Shown here in pieces: positions 53,110-61,613 of a DNA stretch of 64,000 bases. The stretch spans positions 1-64,000 of the forward strand of contig CALHND010000013.1 in assembly GCA_938034875.1 (NCBI GenBank), given 5' to 3'. Source of the DNA: an uncultured Clostridia bacterium (GTDB taxonomy: Bacteria > Bacillota > Clostridia > Oscillospirales > Acutalibacteraceae). The position numbers were made by a program, and so were the translations under genes. The notes beneath the pieces are model-generated. The model searched no databases, was not told the origin of the DNA, and was given only the letters and a program-made list of their open reading frames with translations. Position 1 is the first letter of the stretch. Each line of letters starts with the position of its first letter.

Positions 53110-54282
53110 TTACTGATTTGAATACTCGCGGTCAATATTTATTACGCAGTAAAATGTGGGACAAACTTCCCACATCTTTTTTTGTATCAAATCGGTCATT
53201 TGACAGTCAGTCATTTTTATATCGCATGGCTTTACTACATCAAAAATAATATTAACTCGCTTTTCACCATCAACCACACGCAAATCGTGATATTTAAGTC
53301 TGCAATTAACCGATGCTATAACATTTCTTAAAACAGCTTCTATCGCGTTGCGTCGCTCGTTTTCGGTTGCAATTGGGTCCATGTGTATAACAATATCTAC
53401 GCCCAATTTTTCTAATACACTTTTTTCACAAGCGTCAATTTGCTCGTGGCAGCTGACTACATCAATAGTATCGGGCACTTCGACATGGAGCGAAGCAAAG
53501 CAGCGTCCGGGGCCATAGTCGTGTACAATTAAATCGTGCATGCCGACAAACATTTCGTTTTGAAGCACCATGTTTTTAATGTCACTAACCATTTCAGGGT
53601 CAGGTTGCGTGCCGAGAAGCGGACTGAGCATATCTTTAGCGGTAGCAAATCCGCCGTACATAATAAACCCGGCTACCAAAACGCCGATGTATCCGTCAAG
53701 ATTTATGTCAAAAATCATATTTATAAGCGATGTCAGCAGTACAGCCGAAGTTGCGATAACATCGTTTATTGAATCACTTGCTGTAGCCCTGAGCGCTGCT
53801 GAATTGATAATATTTCCAAGCTTGTTATTAAAAAGACCCATCCAAAATTTAACTAATATAGATACAATCAGTATTAAAATGGTAACCAAATCTACTGATA
53901 TTGCCTGAGGTAAAAAAATTTTGCCGATTGAACCGGTGAGCAGCTCAAAACCCACAATAATTATTACAACTGAAACAATAAAACCCGACATATATTCCAT
54001 GCGTCCGTGTCCGAAAGGATGATCTTTGTCAGGCAATTTTGATGCAAGTTTAAAGCCAAGCAAAGTAACAATAGACGAGCCCATGTCTGAAAGATTGTTG
54101 AATGCATCGGCAGTAACAGCAATACTGCCGGACAAAAGTCCCGCAGTAAGCTTGATTATAAACAATATCAAATTGCAAATAATACCGACTATTCCGCCAA
54201 GATTTCCGTATGCGTGGCGCACGCCTTTATCCTTGATGTTATCGCTGTCCTTTATGAACAGCTTTATTATCAAATTTGTCAT
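53110..54282 (-). CDS. Cation diffusion facilitator transporter
   Basis: 390-residue CDF protein. Six membrane helices (about 30-215): SITVTADAFNNLSDMGSS and DSINDVIATSAVLL contain the paired metal-binding Asp/Asn positions (DAFNN...D; DSINDV). Then a C-terminal cytoplasmic ACT-like domain with VHDYGPGRCFASLHVEVP, followed by an extra 75-residue tail. The metal (Zn, Mn or Fe) cannot be read from sequence. Between ddl and the DUF4832 gene. Confidence 0.9.
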   Translation of the reverse strand: MTNLIIKLFIKDSDNIKDKGVRHAYGNLGGIVGIICNLILFIIKLTAGLLSGSIAVTADAFNNLSDMGSSIVTLLGFKLASKLPDKDHPFGHGRMEYMSGFIVSVVIIIVGFELLTGSIGKIFLPQAISVDLVTILILIVSILVKFWMGLFNNKLGNIINSAALRATASDSINDVIATSAVLLTSLINMIFDINLDGYIGVLVAGFIMYGGFATAKDMLSPLLGTQPDPEMVSDIKNMVLQNEMFVGMHDLIVHDYGPGRCFASLHVEVPDTIDVVSCHEQIDACEKSVLEKLGVDIVIHMDPIATENERRNAIEAVLRNVIASVNCRLKYHDLRVVDGEKRVNIIFDVVKPCDIKMTDCQMTDLIQKKMWEVCPTFYCVINIDREYSNQ

Positions 54283-54298
54283 TTACAGCACTACCTAA

Positions 54299-55495
54299 TC
54301 ACAGCTTACTTCCCTTTGATCCCTTGCTTCCAAAAGAACCGACTCCGTCAAGAATATTTGTGTCGTATGTGAACATAAGCTGTTTTTTAGCTCTGTCACG
54401 CTTAAAACCGAGACTTATCATATCATCAAGCAGCTCTGTATATTTTTTCCCGGTTGCTTCCCAAAGATAAAAAGCAAGCGAACCCGGAATTGTATTAGCT
54501 TCATTTACATAAACGCGGTCGTTATCAGATGTATCAATTAAGAAATCTATACGAACAACACCGTTACAGCCCATTGCCTTAAATGTGCGGCAAGCATAAT
54601 CCTTTATCTCGGCTGATTTTTCAGCCGAAAGTTCAGCAGGCAATTTACGCTTTAATGTTTGCATACCCTTTGATGCCGATGAGTCGCTAATGTACTTATC
54701 GTTATATGACAAAATTTCGCCCGACATTACCGGCTCTTCGCACTCGGACGCATTGCATTCATCCATATCACCCAGAACAGAGCAGTTAATTTCTCTGAGC
54801 GATGTAACAGCACGCTCAACAAGAATTTTTTGAGCAAATGAGGTGGCCAAATCAACAGCATCTTCAAGCGAGCGTCTGTTGTTTGCCTTGCTTATTCCTA
54901 CCGACGAACCAAGGTTAGCCGGTTTCACTATTACAGGGTATTCAAATGTCTTTTCAATTCTATCGATAATGGCCTCTTTTTCAGTTGCCCATTGTTTTCC
55001 CAAAAACGTAATGTGCGGCAATACGGGTACTCCGGCGGAATTAAGCACATCTTTAAATATAGCTTTATCCATACCAACAGCAGCCGATAAAACATCGCAT
55101 CCTACATACGGTATGCCAAGCAGCTCAAACCAACCTGCCAATGTGCCGTCCTCAACATTTGTGCCGTGCACAATCGGAAAAGCAATATCAATTTGTGCAA
55201 TGGGCTTTCTGCCACTAAAGCCGGCTTTTTGATTGTATACAAATACTGTATCTCCGTCTCGAGCTATTATTACCTTAGCAAACTCATCCTTAAGTGTAGA
55301 AAGTGAAGGACGACGGAAGGTTTCGATGTCAATCAGCTTTTCGCCGTACAGCATAATACCGTCTTTTGTAATATAAATCGGAATAATGTTATATTTATCC
55401 GTGTTCATGCTGTGCATTGCCTGCACTGCAGAAATAATTGAAACCTCGTGTTCAACAGAAACACCGCCGAAAAATACAGCTACATTCGTTTTCAT
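54299..55495 (-). CDS. ddl: D-alanine--D-alanine ligase
   Basis: Makes the D-Ala-D-Ala end of the peptidoglycan precursor. 398 residues. N-terminal GGVSVEHEVSIISAVQ, ATP-grasp domain with KPANLGSSVGISKA, and EANTIPGSLAFYLWEA. The GSLAFYLW form (with Leu/Phe/Tyr rather than a D-lactate signature) fits D-Ala-D-Ala. A C-terminal GSKGSKGSKL repeat tail is unusual. Next to murF, which uses its product. Confidence 0.94.
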   Translation of the reverse strand: MKTNVAVFFGGVSVEHEVSIISAVQAMHSMNTDKYNIIPIYITKDGIMLYGEKLIDIETFRRPSLSTLKDEFAKVIIARDGDTVFVYNQKAGFSGRKPIAQIDIAFPIVHGTNVEDGTLAGWFELLGIPYVGCDVLSAAVGMDKAIFKDVLNSAGVPVLPHITFLGKQWATEKEAIIDRIEKTFEYPVIVKPANLGSSVGISKANNRRSLEDAVDLATSFAQKILVERAVTSLREINCSVLGDMDECNASECEEPVMSGEILSYNDKYISDSSASKGMQTLKRKLPAELSAEKSAEIKDYACRTFKAMGCNGVVRIDFLIDTSDNDRVYVNEANTIPGSLAFYLWEATGKKYTELLDDMISLGFKRDRAKKQLMFTYDTNILDGVGSFGSKGSKGSKL

Positions 55496-55510
55496 AAAAA
55501 GCCTCTTTTC

Positions 55511-57070
55511 TTATTTTGCGTAATTGTCAGGTAAATCGTTTTCAAAAAGCACTGCGCAGTTGCTGTCAAGCATATTTTGCATAAGTGCCATAGCGTCCTT
55601 AAATGATGCAACACAGTGGACATGAGCTTTGTCAAAATCGGTTGTTGCAATTGCATCCATCATCGGCTTTGAACGCTCTTTTCCGACAAGTATAATCTCA
55701 TCGCAATGTTTTGTGCATTCAAGGCCAAGGTTGTAGTTGCATTCATATTCCTTTTCGCCCAGTTCAACCAGTCCTGGTGTAACAATAACTTTTTTCATGC
55801 CGTCAAATGAACCAAGCACACGCACCGCTTCCATGCAACCTTCAGGATTTGCATTATAAGCGTCGTCAATAAGCGTAGCGCCCTTTATAAATGGCTTCAA
55901 CTGCAATCTATGTTCAGTTTGTTCGAGTTTTGATACCGCAAAAACAACATCGCGTGTTGATACTCCCAAACCAACTGCGATTGCGACCGCACCCGTAATA
56001 TTAATAACATTGTGCATGCCAAGCAATTTAGTCGAAAGTGAAATTTTTTCATCGCCAAAAACCACATCAAACTTTGTACCGTTCGGTCCGCAGCTAATGT
56101 TTTCGGCTTTAAATTCACTTCCGTCAGCAGTTCCATACATAACCGAGTCATAACTGCCGCTTTTTCCTTTAATATAAACATTGTCGTTGGATAAATAAAT
56201 TTTTCCGCCCTTTTCCTTAACAGAATCGGCAAGCTCGAACTTGGTTTTAATAATGTTTTCAATAGACTTAAATGTGTTTAGGTGCTGTGGTCCTACCGAT
56301 GTAATAATTCCCATATCGGGATGTACTATTTTGCATATTTCTTTAATGTCACCGACATTTTTTGCGCCCATTTCGCATACAAAAATCTCTGTTTGCGGTT
56401 TCATATATTCGCGTATTGTACGCACAACTCCCATGGGAGTGTTAAAACTGCCGGGTGTAAAGCAAACATTGTACTTTTCCTCAAGCAATCGTGCAAGAAT
56501 GTGCTTTGTGCTTGTTTTTCCGTAGCTGCCGGTAATTCCGATTATTTTCATATTACCGAAAGAACGTAGTTTTTTCTTTGCGTCATTAATATACCACTGT
56601 TTTACCGCTATTTCGGCAGGAGCATTGATTATATTGACAGCAACAGCCATAACACCGGGAAAATAAAAAAGAACAAGAACAGTAGCAAGCATTGCTATTT
56701 TTGTGCCGTCAAAAATAAAATAGCAGGCGCAAATAGCAGCAAGAATGATAAATGCAGTAACATACATTCGCTTAACACGCGAAGTAAAAACAATAGGCTT
56801 TATAGCCTTTTTCTGATAGATGAATGTATGCGAAATTTTGCAAACAGAAACAACTGCAATCGATGCAAATATAAGCCAGTCTATGGTTATAAATGAGCAC
56901 GAGGCTACTAACAAAAGGACGGCGAAAACAGCTTTAAATCCAAAATTTTCTTTAGCCCACGAAATATATCGTGAGTTGTAATAAGAGTTTTGCTGCAACA
57001 TATGAAGCTGGCGTGTTAATGAAAACAGCACCGTTACGGAGGCAATAATTATTGATATAATATTAAGCAT
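55511..57070 (-). CDS. murF: MurF ligase with an N-terminal membrane domain
   Basis: Adds D-Ala-D-Ala to UDP-MurNAc-tripeptide. About 519 residues. The first 150 residues form about five hydrophobic helices (MLNIISIIIASVTVLFSL onward), not part of standard MurF. Then the ligase: GITGSYGKTSTKHIL (P-loop), VCEMGAKNVGDIKEI, TSVGPQHLNTF, DDAYNANPEG and TPGLVELGEKE. ATG 57070 follows GGAGGT with good spacing; a TTG at 57079 overlaps the hydrolase stop. Adjacent to ddl. Confidence 0.93.
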   Translation of the reverse strand: MLNIISIIIASVTVLFSLTRQLHMLQQNSYYNSRYISWAKENFGFKAVFAVLLLVASCSFITIDWLIFASIAVVSVCKISHTFIYQKKAIKPIVFTSRVKRMYVTAFIILAAICACYFIFDGTKIAMLATVLVLFYFPGVMAVAVNIINAPAEIAVKQWYINDAKKKLRSFGNMKIIGITGSYGKTSTKHILARLLEEKYNVCFTPGSFNTPMGVVRTIREYMKPQTEIFVCEMGAKNVGDIKEICKIVHPDMGIITSVGPQHLNTFKSIENIIKTKFELADSVKEKGGKIYLSNDNVYIKGKSGSYDSVMYGTADGSEFKAENISCGPNGTKFDVVFGDEKISLSTKLLGMHNVINITGAVAIAVGLGVSTRDVVFAVSKLEQTEHRLQLKPFIKGATLIDDAYNANPEGCMEAVRVLGSFDGMKKVIVTPGLVELGEKEYECNYNLGLECTKHCDEIILVGKERSKPMMDAIATTDFDKAHVHCVASFKDAMALMQNMLDSNCAVLFENDLPDNYAK

Positions 57071-57075
57071 TAAAA

Positions 57076-57861
57076 TCAACCTCCAAAAAAGCTATTAAGT
57101 ATTGCATGAACTTCATACGGGCGTTCGACAAATGAAAAGTGCCCCGCGCCTTTAATAACGCAAAGACCAGCATCGGGTATATGTTTTTCCATGATTTTAG
57201 CATCGCTAAGCGGTGTTGCGGTATCATTTTCGCCCCAAACCAGAAGTGTGGGTGCCTTGATTCCACTCATGTACGGTACTAAATCCTCGTTTACTACCTT
57301 AACTAATGTTTGGCGCAAAACCGGTGGTGCGCTGTTATAATCTGACGAGCCAAAATGAGCTCGTGCTTTATTTAGCGCATTTTCCGTATAATTTCGAACA
57401 ATCGGAAGCTGTAAAACCGCCTTTACGGTTTTGAACGAAGCAAGTCTGATTTTTGATTTAAGAGAGCGCTTGGGCAAAACCCCGGCACTATCAATCAGAA
57501 CAATTTTAGATGGCGATATGCGCCCTGTACCCGCCAATTTTATAATCACGCGTCCGCCAAACGAATGACCAACGATAATGTAATTTTTTAAATCAAGTTT
57601 TTCAATAAACTTGAGGGTGATTTCACAATATTTTTCAACATCCCACGGCTCATTAATCATATCACTTTTACCAAACCCGGGAAAATCAAGTGCTATCATT
57701 CTGAACTTGTCGGAAAAAGCTTTTGTCATAAAATTATATGCATCGCAAGACGAGCCCCAGCCGTGCAACATAACCACAGCTGTTCCCTCTCCGACATCAT
57801 TATAGTTTAGGTTGAAACCGTCAATATTAAATTGCACAGTAATATGCAACCACCTTTTCAT
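57076..57861 (-). CDS. Alpha/beta hydrolase
   Basis: 261 residues. Oxyanion loop LHGWGSS, nucleophile elbow GHSFGGR (Ser), acid in WGENDTATP, His in GAGHFSF. The catalytic triad is complete. Substrate unknown. Possible starts are ATG 57861 (no ribosome site) or GTG 57837 (12 bases after AAAGGTGG). It heads the murF-ddl-CDF-DUF4832-pcrA run. Confidence 0.85.
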   Translation of the reverse strand: MKRWLHITVQFNIDGFNLNYNDVGEGTAVVMLHGWGSSCDAYNFMTKAFSDKFRMIALDFPGFGKSDMINEPWDVEKYCEITLKFIEKLDLKNYIIVGHSFGGRVIIKLAGTGRISPSKIVLIDSAGVLPKRSLKSKIRLASFKTVKAVLQLPIVRNYTENALNKARAHFGSSDYNSAPPVLRQTLVKVVNEDLVPYMSGIKAPTLLVWGENDTATPLSDAKIMEKHIPDAGLCVIKGAGHFSFVERPYEVHAILNSFFGG

Positions 57862-57976
57862 AATTATTCAATCTATTATAACAGATTGCATAGCAAAATT
57901 GAAGAGAAAAATTGAGATTTGATTAATATTTTAAACAATAAATGTGAAAACTATTTCTTTTTCTGTACGCATATGA

Positions 57977-58008
57977 TATAATCAAGACAACTCAATATAT
58001 GATCATAT
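57977..58008 (+). promoter_or_regulatory. -10 box and 12-bp palindrome before the DUF1836 gene
   Basis: TATAAT (57977-57982) has a weak -35. ATATGATCATAT (57997-58008), a perfect palindrome, lies just after the predicted transcript start. It may be the gene product's own operator. Confidence 0.4.
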
Positions 58009-58028
58009 GAACTCAGGGAGGGTTCGAC

Positions 58029-58589
58029 ATGCCTGAAAAATACATTCCCGGCACTAATCTACAGCTTAACAATGAAACATCATTAGTGTTTTCAAACATT
58101 GATTTGCTATTTTCCGCAGCAAAGGGACTTAGTCTGTCTCAAGTCACATCAATAACCGGTCTGCCCGCATCTACTGTGCAAAACTGGGTAAAACGTGGTT
58201 GGGTTTTTGCAAGCAAAAGCAAAAAGTACGACCAACGCTCTTTTTCAAGAATTGTAATCATTAACATTCTTCGTGACAGTATTCAACTTGAAAGAATTGC
58301 CGATTTGCTTGACTACGTTTGCAATAGCAACGGCGACAATACGGATGACGCAATTTCTGAACAGGACCTATACCATATATTATGTACTGCTATAATAGAT
58401 ATTGATCGCCGAGTTAATTTTACACCAGACAATGTGCCCGCGTATGTTTTAAAGCTGCTTGGAGAATACAAAATTCCCTCAACTTCATCGAAAGAAAGAT
58501 TGCAAAAAGGTCTTACTATAATGCTGCTTGCATATATTTCTGCTGCTGTAAAAAAGCGCGTTGATGCATTAATCCACGAAATAATATAA
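58029..58589 (+). CDS. DUF1836-family putative transcription regulator
   Basis: 186 residues. The N-terminal part (about 30-65: LSLSQVTSITGLPASTVQNWVKRGWV) is a MerR-like helix-turn-helix. The rest is helical (RFSRIVIINILRDSIQLERIADLL-type region). DUF1836 proteins are common in Firmicutes without a known role. GGGAGGG precedes the ATG. Single gene, ended by an imperfect terminator. Confidence 0.88.
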   Translation: MPEKYIPGTNLQLNNETSLVFSNIDLLFSAAKGLSLSQVTSITGLPASTVQNWVKRGWVFASKSKKYDQRSFSRIVIINILRDSIQLERIADLLDYVCNSNGDNTDDAISEQDLYHILCTAIIDIDRRVNFTPDNVPAYVLKLLGEYKIPSTSSKERLQKGLTIMLLAYISAAVKKRVDALIHEII

Positions 58590-58612
58590 TTAAACAAAAC
58601 GATAAATACTAA

Positions 58613-58673
58613 ATATGGCGACCCTATTTGTCAGACATTTCATCTAATCGTCTAACAAACAGGGTCGCTATTT
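58613..58673. terminator. Long imperfect hairpin, probable bidirectional terminator
   Basis: Two 22-nt arms match at all but three positions (ATGGCGACCCTATTTGTC and its partner GACAAACAGGGTCGC-like arm). It lies between convergent genes. Confidence 0.6.
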
Positions 58674-58711
58674 AATGTTTAATCTATTCTATTAAATTAT
58701 GGCTTGTCCGG

Positions 58712-59251
58712 TTACAATTCAACAAACGTCGGCTCATGCTTTGTATACGGAATAATTATTTCTAAAATGTCTTTTGTACTGATAGCAAGGCTGGATGTGT
58801 TAATACACGGGTGACAGCCGATAAGCACTTCGCCTATTAGTTCTCGATCAATTATAAGCCGTACAGCGCATTCGGAATCAAAAAGCAGTCCCAAAAGGCT
58901 TGCTGAACCGGGTGTGCAGTTCAAATATTTTTCCATGTACTCGGGTGGTGCAAACGACAGACGCGAGCATCCGAGTTGCGGAGACAAAAATTTGGTTTTA
59001 AACGGTTTTTCTCCCGCCATTAGCAATAAATAAAAATCGGTTTTTTGAGCGTTGCACAAAAACAGATTTTTGCAAATTTTTGCACCCAGAATCTGTGCAA
59101 TATTATCGCAATCAGCAATGGTATCCGCATGATCGTGGTCCACCCTTGCATATTCTATGCCAAGTTTGTCCAGCGCATCATAAACGGCAATTTCCTTTTC
59201 AAGACGGCCGGTTAAGTCGCTCGGACGACCTTTATATAGTACATTTTTCAT
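58712..59251 (-). CDS. Prolyl-tRNA editing protein, ProX/YbaK family
   Basis: 179-residue trans-editing deacylase that removes wrong amino acids (probably Ala) from tRNA-Pro. The YbaK fold is marked by HDHADTIADCD, KNLFLCNAQKTDFYLLLM, and GCHPCINTSSLAI at the end. Lys in CKNLFL is the conserved catalytic lysine position. ATG 59251 is preceded by GGAGTG; GTG 59260 lies in that site. Confidence 0.88.
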   Translation of the reverse strand: MKNVLYKGRPSDLTGRLEKEIAVYDALDKLGIEYARVDHDHADTIADCDNIAQILGAKICKNLFLCNAQKTDFYLLLMAGEKPFKTKFLSPQLGCSRLSFAPPEYMEKYLNCTPGSASLLGLLFDSECAVRLIIDRELIGEVLIGCHPCINTSSLAISTKDILEIIIPYTKHEPTFVEL

Positions 59252-59307
59252 AATAATCACTCCGACGCAGGCAAAATAATACGAGTAATTGATACCTATT
59301 GCAGAAT

Positions 59308-59481
59308 TTACTGTTTTCTTGCAATCGCGTATTCATTATCTAAACGATAATATGGGCAGTTGTAATTAGACGATGTAAGAAAAAGTGCATATTCATCCTC
59401 GTCTAGCGACATTTCGCAGGAATAGCTTTCGGCCTCTTCGTCGTAGACATAATAGGTACATTCTTCACAATTAGTTGTCAT
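59308..59481 (-). CDS. DUF6472-family small Cys protein
   Basis: 57 residues, found by reading the region after the lipoprotein gene. It starts MTTNCEECTYYVYDEE, continues YSCEMSLDEDEY and NCPYYRLDNEY, and ends ARKQ. Four or five cysteines suggest metal binding. DUF6472 is conserved in Clostridia and has no known role. Its start overlaps the lipoprotein stop by 11 bp, so translation is coupled. Confidence 0.85.
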   Translation of the reverse strand: MTTNCEECTYYVYDEEAESYSCEMSLDEDEYALFLTSSNYNCPYYRLDNEYAIARKQ

Positions 59482-59980
59482 TAGTCACCGCTCCTCTTTT
59501 GATTAAAAGGTATGCACCTGCTTCAACGTCCTTCGTTGCTGTGTATTCATTATACGAACAGAAACAGTAAACATACTGTCCGGCCTTTACCGCTATTGAT
59601 GCCGATTGCTCGGTGGTAACGATAAGGTCGGGGTTATTTGATTCGTAAAGATAGCGCAGTCCGTAGCTAAAACGTTCATCGAGAATGTATATATGCCACT
59701 TTAGGCCGTCTACCACCTTTGACGAAGTCTTAACTACAGAAAAGGTGTAGTTTGAATCGGTATCAGCAAAATATTCGTAAAATCTGTTATAATCACATTG
59801 CAGGCCATCGCTCAATAAAGCAACAGAATTGCTCGAATTTTGATCAGTATATGCCGAAGAATTGGGATAAAGGTCTGCATAGTTATTTTCGGTGTATGGA
59901 TCTGGCTGTATCTTATCTTCACATGCTGATAAAGTAAGCACAAGCAGCACCGATAAAATTAAAAGCGTAAGTTTTTTCAT
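59471..59980 (-). CDS. Small lipoprotein, unknown
   Basis: 169 residues. Signal peptide MKKLTLLILSVLLVLTLSAC with lipobox LSAC. The mature part (DYNRFYEYFADTDSNYTFSVV) matches no family I know. ATG 59980 has GGAG at normal spacing; the ATG at 59992 would add four residues. Overlaps the DUF6472 gene. Confidence 0.8.
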   Translation of the reverse strand: MKKLTLLILSVLLVLTLSACEDKIQPDPYTENNYADLYPNSSAYTDQNSSNSVALLSDGLQCDYNRFYEYFADTDSNYTFSVVKTSSKVVDGLKWHIYILDERFSYGLRYLYESNNPDLIVTTEQSASIAVKAGQYVYCFCSYNEYTATKDVEAGAYLLIKRGAVTNDN

Positions 59981-60104
59981 AGTTTGCTCCAATTGATTTT
60001 TATAGTTAAACTTTATACCAAAGGCTAGATAATGTCAAGCCGCATTATGCCACCAATTATGTTTGTTTGAAAACAAAAAAAATGAAAAAAACTGAAATTC
60101 ACTG

Positions 60105-60133
60105 TTGACATAAGTCCTTTGTTGTGGTATATT
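60105..60133 (+). promoter_or_regulatory. Consensus promoter of the tRNA pair
   Basis: TTGACA (60105-60110), 17-bp spacer ending TTGTGG, TATATT (60128-60133), 15 bp before tRNA-Thr. Confidence 0.85.
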
Positions 60134-60148
60134 AGTGCTTGCGGTTGT

Positions 60149-60224
60149 GCTGGTGTAGCTCAGTTGGTAGAGCAGCTGATTTGTAATCAGCAGGTCGGGG
60201 GTTCAAGTCCGTCCACCAGCTCCA
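60149..60224 (+). tRNA. tRNA-Thr (TGT)
   Basis: Acceptor GCTGGTG pairs with CACCAGC; D arm GCTCAGTTGGTAGAGC; anticodon arm CTGATTTGTAATCAG with TGT; T arm with GGTTCAAGTCC. The CCA end is encoded. Confidence 0.97.
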
Positions 60225-60247
60225 TTACCCTTTTAAAAATTAAATAT

Positions 60248-60331
60248 GGGAGAGTTCCCGAGTGGCCAAAGGGGGCAGACTGTAAATCTGTTGCGTTAGC
60301 TTCGGTGGTCCGAATCCACCCTCTCCCACCA
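60248..60331 (+). tRNA. tRNA-Tyr (GTA)
   Basis: Acceptor GGGAGAG pairs with CTCTCCC. Anticodon loop ACTGTAAATCT carries GTA. It has a long variable arm (class II) and T arm GGTCCGAATCC. CCA is encoded. Confidence 0.97.
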
Positions 60332-60333
60332 AG

Positions 60334-60370
60334 TTAAAAGAGCATCACCTTATGGTTGGTGCTCTTTTAA
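60334..60370 (+). terminator. Terminator of the tRNA pair
   Basis: TTAAAAGAGCA and TGCTCTTTTAA form an 11-bp stem; the T-run is part of the stem. Confidence 0.8.
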
Positions 60371-60526
60371 TTTATTGAAACGAAAGGTTGATTTATTCAA
60401 AACTTGTTTTAATATTTACTGTAATTTAAGACAGGAAAGATTTTCACGACCAAAATATTACCCCCTCTTGTTTATTATATTATTTTAAGACTTGTGCATA
60501 CAAAAGTGTCAAAGTATATTGAATTT

Positions 60527-60602
60527 TTAAAAGGCATAGACTTATGAGCTGTACTCTTAAGGATAGTAAAAAAGGAAGCACGAAACTTCGTGCTTCCTTT
60601 TG
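60527..60602 (+). ncRNA. Candidate small RNA element, left copy
   Basis: The 60371-60711 gap has no gene. A promoter TTGTGC (60492-60497), 17 bp, TATATT (60515-60520) is followed by AAAAGGCATAGACT (60529-60542), the core TACTCTTAAGGATAGTA (60552-60568) and a perfect terminator hairpin GGAAGCACGAA/TTCGTGCTTCC with T-run (60570-60602). A sister copy lies at 61412-61507 on the other strand. Family unknown. The hairpin can also end the acetyltransferase gene from the right. Confidence 0.45.
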
Positions 60603-60711
60603 ATTTTGTCTTATACCGTAACAAGCAGGACATTTAGGCGCCAAATGTCATATTTAGGAGAACCTAAAACCCTGAAAAAGAAATTTTATCTATTCGACAA
60701 ATCGAAATTTG

Positions 60712-61335
60712 TTAATCTCTTTTTGCTCTTAAATACATACTGTCTTTTTCAGTGATTTTACGGATAACCTTACAAGGATTTCCTGCTGCCAAAACTCCTG
60801 CGGGTATATCCTTTGTCACAACACTTCCAGCACCGATAACACTGCTATTACCAATAGTAACACCGCCACAAATGGTAACATTTGAAGCAATCCAAACATC
60901 ATTACCGATTTTTATAGGTCTGCCATATTCATAATCGTGTGCTATACCATTTTCATCAACAGATATTCTTCTTTCATCAGCGATTAAAGAATGAATACCT
61001 GTTGCCAATGTACAATATGGACCAACAAAAACATTATCTCCAATTTCAACAGTATTACCGCCTATAAAAGAAAAATGAATATTAGAATAGAAATTTTTAC
61101 CTATCTTTATTTCTTTATAATTATCAATAAATATTGGTGTTTCCATCGAACGATAACCACCGAAATTATCATTAGGAAACAGTTGTCTCAATACCTTTTT
61201 CTTTTCTTCTTCATCATCAACACAAAGTTTATTGTATTGTTCACAAAGTCTATGACTGTCTTTTTGTACCTTTCCTAATTCTTCTGTAAAACAATCGTAA
61301 ATCATACCATTGTGCATTTTTTCGTATTCAGTCAT
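60712..61335 (-). CDS. Sugar/maltose O-acetyltransferase-like hexapeptide protein
   Basis: 207-residue trimeric left-handed beta-helix enzyme of the Maa/LacA/NodL group, transferring acetyl from acetyl-CoA. N-terminal MTEYEKMHNGMIYDCFTEEL is the Maa domain. Hexapeptide repeats run about 75-190 (IEIGDNVFVGPYCTLATG; IKIGNDVWIASNVTICGG). ATG 61335 follows GAAAGGTG. The acceptor is unknown. It is flanked by two inverted ncRNA-like elements, and looks like an accessory gene. Confidence 0.9.
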   Translation of the reverse strand: MTEYEKMHNGMIYDCFTEELGKVQKDSHRLCEQYNKLCVDDEEEKKKVLRQLFPNDNFGGYRSMETPIFIDNYKEIKIGKNFYSNIHFSFIGGNTVEIGDNVFVGPYCTLATGIHSLIADERRISVDENGIAHDYEYGRPIKIGNDVWIASNVTICGGVTIGNSSVIGAGSVVTKDIPAGVLAAGNPCKVIRKITEKDSMYLRAKRD

Positions 61336-61411
61336 AAAAAACACCTTTCAAATTCTTATTTATCGGTTAATTGTATTATAGCATAACTTGACCAACAAAC
61401 AAAGAGAATAT

Positions 61412-61507
61412 TAAAAACACCCGAAGTTTAAAAAAATCGGGTGTTTTCGTATCTTGTTATACTATCCTTTAGAGTAAGACCTATAGTCGGTGCCTTTTTT
61501 ATTATCT
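61412..61507 (-). ncRNA. Candidate small RNA element, right copy
   Basis: Minus-strand promoter TTGTCA (61538-61543), 18 bp, TAATAT (61514-61519), then AAAAGGCACCGACT (61485-61498), TACTCTAAAGGATAGTA (61460-61476, 16 of 17 identical to the left copy) and a terminator ACACCCGA/TCGGGTGT with T-run (61412-61448). It ends before the acetyltransferase start, so it may be an independent RNA or an upstream attenuator. Confidence 0.45.
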
Positions 61508-61536
61508 TTTTGTATATTATCTTCACCTGTTTAAGG

Positions 61537-61566
61537 TTGACAAAAAATTAACATTCATGTTATAAT
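61537..61566 (+). promoter_or_regulatory. Promoter of the iron alcohol dehydrogenase gene
   Basis: TTGACA (61537-61542), 18-bp spacer, TATAAT (61561-61566). The -35 shares bases with the divergent promoter of the right ncRNA candidate. Confidence 0.75.
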
Positions 61567-61613
61567 AATTATGCTTTTTTATCCAACATTTTATTAAAAA
61601 GGAGAATAAAGAA

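Noticed and set aside
60119..60337. 72-codon plus-strand frame
   Set aside because: It runs straight through the two tRNA genes.
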